Of a stretch of DNA of 64,000 nucleotides, positions 59,578 through 64,000 are shown piece by piece. Position numbers and translations under genes: made by a program. Source of the stretch: Sulfitobacter sp. S190 (GTDB lineage Bacteria > Pseudomonadota > Alphaproteobacteria > Rhodobacterales > Rhodobacteraceae); contig NZ_CP081120.1 in the NCBI RefSeq assembly GCF_025141935.1, forward strand, positions 1,798,001 to 1,862,000. The letters run 5' to 3'. The notes beneath the pieces were generated by a model. The model searched no databases. It was not told the origin of the DNA and saw only the letters and a list, made by a program, of their open reading frames with translations. Every line of letters begins with the position of its first letter. Positions within the stretch are counted from its first letter, which is position 1.

Positions 59578-61932
59578 TTAGTTGGGGATAAGGTCTGGAA
59601 TGATGGTCACGATCGACGGGAAGAACCACAAGATAGCCAGACCCGCGACCTGGATCAGCACGAAGGGAATGATCCCCCGATAGATATGCTGTGTCGTCAC
59701 CGAGGCCGGCGCGACCCCGCGCAGATAGAACAGGGCAAAGCCGAAGGGCGGTGTCAGGAACGATGTCTGAAGGTTCACCGCGATCATGATCGTCACCCAT
59801 TTGGGATCGAAAGATCCGCCGTAGATCACAGGCCCCACGATCGGCACCACGATGTAGATGATCTCGAGGAAATCGAGCACGAACCCGAGGACAAACAAGA
59901 CAACCATAACAATCAGGAAGACCGTCAATTCATTATCGAAGGACTTCAGGAACTGCTGGATGTAATGCTCGCCGCCAAAGCTGATGACAACGAGGTTGAG
60001 CAGCTGCGAGCCGATCAGGATGGTAAAGACCATCGACGTCACCTTGGCGGTTTCGCGCACCACCGGCGTCAAAACGCCGGATGTATACAGGATCCAGCAG
60101 CTGAACAGCAGGCCGAATACGGCATAGAGGAATGCACCGTAGGCGGCGAAGAAAGCGATCCAGCTCTCGAACGTGACGCCTTCCTGATTGATGCGCAGAT
60201 CGAAATTCACCCCCAGCAGGATGCAGATGATAATGGCCAGCGTCGACCAGATGATCACCTTCGGCGACCGGTCCTGATCCTTCAGCTTGCGGTAAGCCGC
60301 GAGCATGATCGCCCCACCTGCCCCGAGCGCCGCAGCGGGTGTCGGGTTGGTGATACCGCCGAGGATCGATCCCAGCACGGCCACGATCAGCACAAGCGGA
60401 GGAAAGACGACACGGATCAACTCATTCCGTGCGCAGAGTTTGGTCCCGTAGAACACACCGTACATGATCAGCATGAACGGAATGAACATCAGCACGACAG
60501 TCATGCCCGGCGATGTCAGCGGGCTCACGAGTAGGATATCGACAAGGATCGCCAGTACAACGCCAATGCCCCCCACGATCAGCGGACGCGCGTCGGAAGA
60601 CGGCGACACGCCGCGTGCGGTCGTAAGGATCAGGCCAAGCAGCACCAGAAGGATGGCGATGCCCGTGCCGATGGGCGCGGCTTCGGCAACCTTCATGGTC
60701 CGCGCGAGCTCAAGGTCCTCCTCGGACAACCGTTCGGACGCCTGCAGGCCTCCGGCGGCGTCAATCTCCTCTTGCTGGGCGACAGCCACATCCCAAGCGT
60801 CCTGACCGTGCAGTTCGATCATCGAGGCTTTGCATTCCTCGCCGACCGTCGTGCGCAGCGACGCATTTTCCCCGATGTCCGAAAAGCTCGATACACGTAC
60901 ATCCTGGCTGCCCACGACACCGAGGTTGCCCAAGATGATCGTGCCGACAATGATCAGAACCGGCGCACCTGCAAACCATGTAAAGGCTTCGCCGCGGGTG
61001 ACAGGTTCGGCATTCGTGGCGCCCATCGGGACGGCCGGTGCCTTGTCGGGGTTCAAAAGCGCGTAGCCAAAGGCATAGAGCGCGTAGAGTAGCGCCAGCA
61101 TGATACCGGGCAGCAATGCCGCCTGAAACAGCGTGCCGACGGAAACAACCGCAGGCTCGCCCAGATAAGTCAGCGCGTCGGTACAGCCCGCCGCCGTCGC
61201 ACGTTCTTCCTGCGCGGCGGAATACAGATCCCCTGCAAGTGTTCCCAACAGAACGATTACGATCGACGGTGGGATAATCTGGCCCAGTGTCCCCGACGCC
61301 GCGATCACGCCCGTGGCGATCTCGGGAGAATAGTTGTTGCGCAGCATCGTCGGCAGCGCGAGCAGCCCCATGGTGACAACGGTGGCCCCGACGATACCGG
61401 TCGAGGCTGCGAGAAACGCCCCCACCACCACGATCGACACGGCAAGACCGCCGGGAAGCGGGCCGAACACCCGCGCCATCGTTGTCAGCAGGTCGTTTGC
61501 GATTTTCGACCGCTCCAGCGTGATGCCCATCAGCACGAACATCAGCACGGCCAAAAGCGTCTCGATGGACTGGCCCGCCAAAACCCGTTCATTCATGCGG
61601 TTCACGATGAACGAAACGTTGCGGTTCATCGCCTCTTCCCAGCCCGCGGGGAAAACCGGTTCAGCGATCCTTGGCAGATCGGGATACCTGAATAGGGATA
61701 TGGCGTCCTGTTTGATACCGGAATTGACCAGATCACGGTACGCCTGACTGCCGGTATCGATGGCCTGGTGGATCAGTAATCCTGCACTGTCCATCGCGGC
61801 AATGATACCGAAGGAAATGATGCCCGCGCCACCGATGGCAAACGCCACCGGAAATCCGGATAGGATGCCTCCGAAAAGGCACACGAATACGATAATCAGG
61901 CCAACTTCGACCCCGTCGAGACCAAAAAACAT
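59578..61932 (-). CDS. TRAP transporter large permease with extra membrane and loop segments (DctM family)
   Basis: The large subunit of a sodium-dependent TRAP importer has 784 residues, against about 430 in typical DctM. The family features are in two parts: an N-terminal half (FPVAFAIGGAG, AVLMFVLMGITLERSKIA, GVIAASGTLGQIIPPSIVIVLLG, to about residue 230) and a C-terminal half with FDPKWVTIMIAVNLQTSFLTPPFGFALFYLRG (near residue 720). In between lie several hydrophobic segments and a hydrophilic loop (residues 340-415). The two parts may form the usual transport unit with a large inserted middle. It follows the small permease by 17 nt. Confidence 0.9.
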   Translation of the reverse strand: MFFGLDGVEVGLIIVFVCLFGGILSGFPVAFAIGGAGIISFGIIAAMDSAGLLIHQAIDTGSQAYRDLVNSGIKQDAISLFRYPDLPRIAEPVFPAGWEEAMNRNVSFIVNRMNERVLAGQSIETLLAVLMFVLMGITLERSKIANDLLTTMARVFGPLPGGLAVSIVVVGAFLAASTGIVGATVVTMGLLALPTMLRNNYSPEIATGVIAASGTLGQIIPPSIVIVLLGTLAGDLYSAAQEERATAAGCTDALTYLGEPAVVSVGTLFQAALLPGIMLALLYALYAFGYALLNPDKAPAVPMGATNAEPVTRGEAFTWFAGAPVLIIVGTIILGNLGVVGSQDVRVSSFSDIGENASLRTTVGEECKASMIELHGQDAWDVAVAQQEEIDAAGGLQASERLSEEDLELARTMKVAEAAPIGTGIAILLVLLGLILTTARGVSPSSDARPLIVGGIGVVLAILVDILLVSPLTSPGMTVVLMFIPFMLIMYGVFYGTKLCARNELIRVVFPPLVLIVAVLGSILGGITNPTPAAALGAGGAIMLAAYRKLKDQDRSPKVIIWSTLAIIICILLGVNFDLRINQEGVTFESWIAFFAAYGAFLYAVFGLLFSCWILYTSGVLTPVVRETAKVTSMVFTILIGSQLLNLVVISFGGEHYIQQFLKSFDNELTVFLIVMVVLFVLGFVLDFLEIIYIVVPIVGPVIYGGSFDPKWVTIMIAVNLQTSFLTPPFGFALFYLRGVAPASVTTQHIYRGIIPFVLIQVAGLAILWFFPSIVTIIPDLIPN

Positions 61933-61949
61933 CTCAGACTTCTCCTAAA

Positions 61950-62918
61950 TTAGTGTGTGCCTTCGTAGGCTTCTTCACCTTCGCCCAGCGTGTCGCGGTC
62001 GAGGTATTTGTTCTCGGATTCTTCGCCTTCGCGGAATTCGCACCATGAACGGTAGAACACGGCCAATGCCTGCAGCATCACCATGACGCAGAAGAGGCAC
62101 AGCAAGACCTTGAAGATGAAATAGCCGTTGAAGCCGTTTGGCGAGAAACCGATGGTTTCGACGTTCCATTTCAACAGGCGTGACTTGCGCAGCAGCAGCT
62201 CCAGCCGGTCCGAAGCAGACGGGTTTGGCGTGACCAGATGGCGCCACATGAAGAACCAGCCGTAAAGCCATGTTACAATTGCAAAAGGCAGCATGAAGAA
62301 CAGCGCACCGAACATGTCGACGATTTTCTTGGTGCGGAATTTTGCGCCCGCATAGAACAGATCGACACGCACGTGCCCACCTTGAATGAACGTGTAGGCC
62401 ACGCACATGCACACCACGAGCGCGTTGAAAAGTTTGAGTTCTTCGGCGTACCAGCTGATGTCGAATTGCAGCGGGATGCCGAAGCCGATCGCGATATCGG
62501 GCCGCGTAAAAATCCGCTGCATGAACACGATCACGATTTGCTGGATGACCATGATCAGACCGGCCCAGGCAAAAAAGCGACCCGCGCCATTCCCGATCGC
62601 TTCGAGCACGCGCACACAGCCCCACATGAAGGCCCGTTTCCAGATCCCGAAACCGGTGATCACCAGAACGATAAGTAACATGGCGAAGAAGAATTCGACC
62701 GATCCGCCGTAATAGATGAAACGCATCAGGGATTCTTTATTTCCCCAATCGAGCCACAGTCCCGGCTGCACGATGGCGGCGGGAATGTTGTATGCCGCTT
62801 CCAGCAGGTTGCCGGTCACGAACTGGATGAACCCAGAATCCTGGAACTTGTCGAGACAGCTGAGGTCTGCTCCTTCAGCTGCGCGGAAAAATCCCGAACA
62901 TTGCACGTCGTCTGCCAT
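61950..62918 (-). CDS. TRAP transporter small permease, long form (DctQ family)
   Basis: This 322-residue protein is about twice the usual DctQ length. The DctQ-like four-helix core corresponds roughly to residues 110-240 (FFAWAGLIMVIQQIVIVFMQRI, LFNALVVCMCVAYTFIQGGHVRVDLFY, FGALFFMLPFAIVTWLYGWFFMW). The first 100 residues add another hydrophobic segment (FFFAMLLIVLVITGFGIWK), and the C-terminus has a further one before an acidic tail. It pairs with the large permease downstream. Confidence 0.88.
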   Translation of the reverse strand: MADDVQCSGFFRAAEGADLSCLDKFQDSGFIQFVTGNLLEAAYNIPAAIVQPGLWLDWGNKESLMRFIYYGGSVEFFFAMLLIVLVITGFGIWKRAFMWGCVRVLEAIGNGAGRFFAWAGLIMVIQQIVIVFMQRIFTRPDIAIGFGIPLQFDISWYAEELKLFNALVVCMCVAYTFIQGGHVRVDLFYAGAKFRTKKIVDMFGALFFMLPFAIVTWLYGWFFMWRHLVTPNPSASDRLELLLRKSRLLKWNVETIGFSPNGFNGYFIFKVLLCLFCVMVMLQALAVFYRSWCEFREGEESENKYLDRDTLGEGEEAYEGTH

Positions 62919-62991
62919 CTGTCCCCCCTCGCCGGTGCCTCATCGGCACCTGATGCGCCCCGGATGGGGCGGCCCGTTGTCGTGATATGCG

Positions 62992-63018
62992 TCAGGGGCC
63001 GCACGTGGCGGCCCCTGA
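62992..63018 (-). terminator. Intercistronic hairpin between the TRAP binding-protein and permease genes
   Basis: A perfect 11-bp stem (TCAGGGGCCGC 62992-63002, GCGGCCCCTGA 63008-63018, loop ACGTG) lies 19 nt after the binding-protein stop. There is no T-run. Such a hairpin can protect the upstream mRNA and lower read-through, giving more binding protein than permease. Confidence 0.65.
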
Positions 63019-63036
63019 ACTGATCTGCTTGGGCGC

Positions 63037-64000
63037 TTAGCCCGCGTTGCGTACCCGCTCACGCTGTTCGACATAGAATGCGTCGGATTTCGACAGCCAT
63101 TCGGCCGAAGATGTGAGCGACGCTTCAAAGCTTTCGCGTGTTTTCGCAAACAGCTCGTCACCCATGTTTTCATCCATGACTTCTGCGGATGCGGCACCGA
63201 AGGCATCCCATACGTCATCGGAGAACTGCATGGTTTTCACACCTTGCTGCTGCAGACGCGACAGAGCGGCACCGTTGTTGGCCAGTGTCTGGGCCAGCTG
63301 AACGTGCGTTGTTGCCATGCATGCGTACTCGATGATCTTCTGGTGTGCGGGAGACAGGTCGTTGAAGACGTCGAGGTTGACAGCTGCGGCCAGACCCGAA
63401 CCCGGCTCGTGGAAACCAGCGGTGTAGTAGACCTTCGCCACTTCCTGGAAGCCGGCGCGTTCGTCTGCGAACGGGCCAACCCACTCCAGACCGTCCAGCG
63501 CACCCGAGGACAGCGCCTGATAAAGCTCACCACCGGGGATGTTCTGAACGGATGCGCCCAGTTTGCCCAGCACCTTGCCACCCAGACCCGGCATGCGGAA
63601 TTTCAGGCCGTTGAAGTCGGCAGCGGAGCCGATTTCGTTGCGGAACCAACCGCCCGACTGGGACCCGGAGTTCCCGGCCAGGAAGGATTTCAGGTTGAAG
63701 ATTTCACCCAGTTCGTTGTGCAGCTCATGGCCGCCACCGTGGTGATACCAGTTTGTCAGCTCTTGCGCTGTGCCGCCGAATGGAACGGCTGTGTAATAGG
63801 CATACGCAGGGTGCTGGCCGATGAAGTAATAGTCGGCCGAGTGATACATATCTGCCTGACCCGAGGACACGGCGTCAAATACTTCGAACGCACCAACCAG
63901 CTCGCCGGGGGCTTTCTTCTCGATGGTCAGGGTGCCATCGGACATCTCGTTTACCATCGTGTTGAGGTAAGATGCCGCATCATCCAGAACGGCGAAGCCG
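63037..64000 (-). CDS. TRAP transporter substrate-binding protein, TakP-like (partial, N-terminus outside window)
   Basis: About 320 C-terminal residues of a periplasmic DctP-type binding protein are visible. The segments FRMPGLGGKVLGKLGASVQNIPGGELYQALSSGALDGLEWVGPFADERAGF and YTAGFHEPGSG resemble TakP, which binds 2-oxo acids such as pyruvate in Rhodobacter sphaeroides. The arginine in FRMPG is the usual carboxylate ligand. Substrate is therefore probably a small monocarboxylate. The frame stays open to the window edge; ATG 63957 is internal to the protein. Confidence 0.9.
   Translation of the reverse strand, partial: GFAVLDDAASYLNTMVNEMSDGTLTIEKKAPGELVGAFEVFDAVSSGQADMYHSADYYFIGQHPAYAYYTAVPFGGTAQELTNWYHHGGGHELHNELGEIFNLKSFLAGNSGSQSGGWFRNEIGSAADFNGLKFRMPGLGGKVLGKLGASVQNIPGGELYQALSSGALDGLEWVGPFADERAGFQEVAKVYYTAGFHEPGSGLAAAVNLDVFNDLSPAHQKIIEYACMATTHVQLAQTLANNGAALSRLQQQGVKTMQFSDDVWDAFGAASAEVMDENMGDELFAKTRESFEASLTSSAEWLSKSDAFYVEQRERVRNAG

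Overview
The window looks like chromosomal DNA of a marine alphaproteobacterium of the Roseobacter group (Rhodobacteraceae). This rests on gene content and order: the pyrH-frr-uppS-cdsA-dxr-rseP cluster, aroB-aroK beside xerD and a CNNM/CBS protein, TRAP uptake genes, a large FAD/aminomethyltransferase oxidoreductase, RTX proteins with a C-terminal Hint domain, and Rhodobacteraceae-type DUF2852, DUF2927 and DUF6778-like proteins. GC content is high apart from one AT-richer gap near 32.0-32.4 kb. I see no rRNA, insertion sequence, prophage or CRISPR array, and one tRNA. The species assignment is inference from these families; no search was run.

Layout. 1-5.3 kb (minus): envelope, isoprenoid and translation housekeeping (pyrH, frr, uppS, cdsA, dxr, partial rseP). 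5.4-12.3 kb (plus): miaA, an AraC-type regulator, then a dipeptide/oligopeptide-type ABC importer with two permeases and one fused double ATPase but no binding protein. 12.3-20.5 kb: lytic transglycosylase, ssb, aroB-aroK, an uncharacterised exported protein coupled to xerD, and a CNNM/CBS membrane protein. 20.5-25.0 kb: a dimethylglycine/sarcosine dehydrogenase-like enzyme, a DUF2254 protein and a MocA-type nucleotidyltransferase. 25.0-31.6 kb (minus): two RTX/Hint paralogues, one with 1740 residues and five tandem 92-residue repeats. 31.6-32.6 kb: a 1-kb gap with AT-rich, repeat-bearing sequence. 32.6-38.1 kb: a molybdenum hydroxylase (FeS subunit, molybdopterin subunit, diheme cytochrome c), a GlxA-type regulator and an MFS permease. 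38.3-41.4 kb: a GAF histidine kinase, a 2-oxoglutarate/Fe(II) oxygenase and a LysE exporter. 41.4-46.9 kb: tRNA-Leu(CAA), YqaA-like protein, dsbB, an Lrp/AsnC regulator divergent from arginase and ornithine cyclodeaminase, an FAD monooxygenase and dksA. 47.1-51.7 kb (plus): MoxR ATPase, DUF2927 lipoprotein, a 55-residue membrane peptide, a CoxE-like VWA protein and an M48 protease. 51.7-57.4 kb (minus): PIN protein, RlmI-type methyltransferase, DUF6778-like lipoprotein, a small protein and glnE. 57.7-59.5 kb (plus): DUF2852, RDD and Bpt-type proteins. 59.6-64 kb (minus): a TakP-like TRAP importer with unusually large membrane subunits.

How the genes work together. Arginase and ornithine cyclodeaminase should convert arginine to ornithine and then proline, and a tandem 20-bp repeat in the promoter shared with the Lrp-type gene is a good operator candidate. 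The molybdenum hydroxylase probably passes electrons to its cytochrome c; the MocA-type enzyme 8 kb away could supply its cofactor. The best candidates for something poorly described are the MoxR/DUF2927/VWA/M48 cluster, the RTX-Hint pair, and several regulatory structures, notably a hairpin whose loop holds the start codon of the RlmI-type gene.
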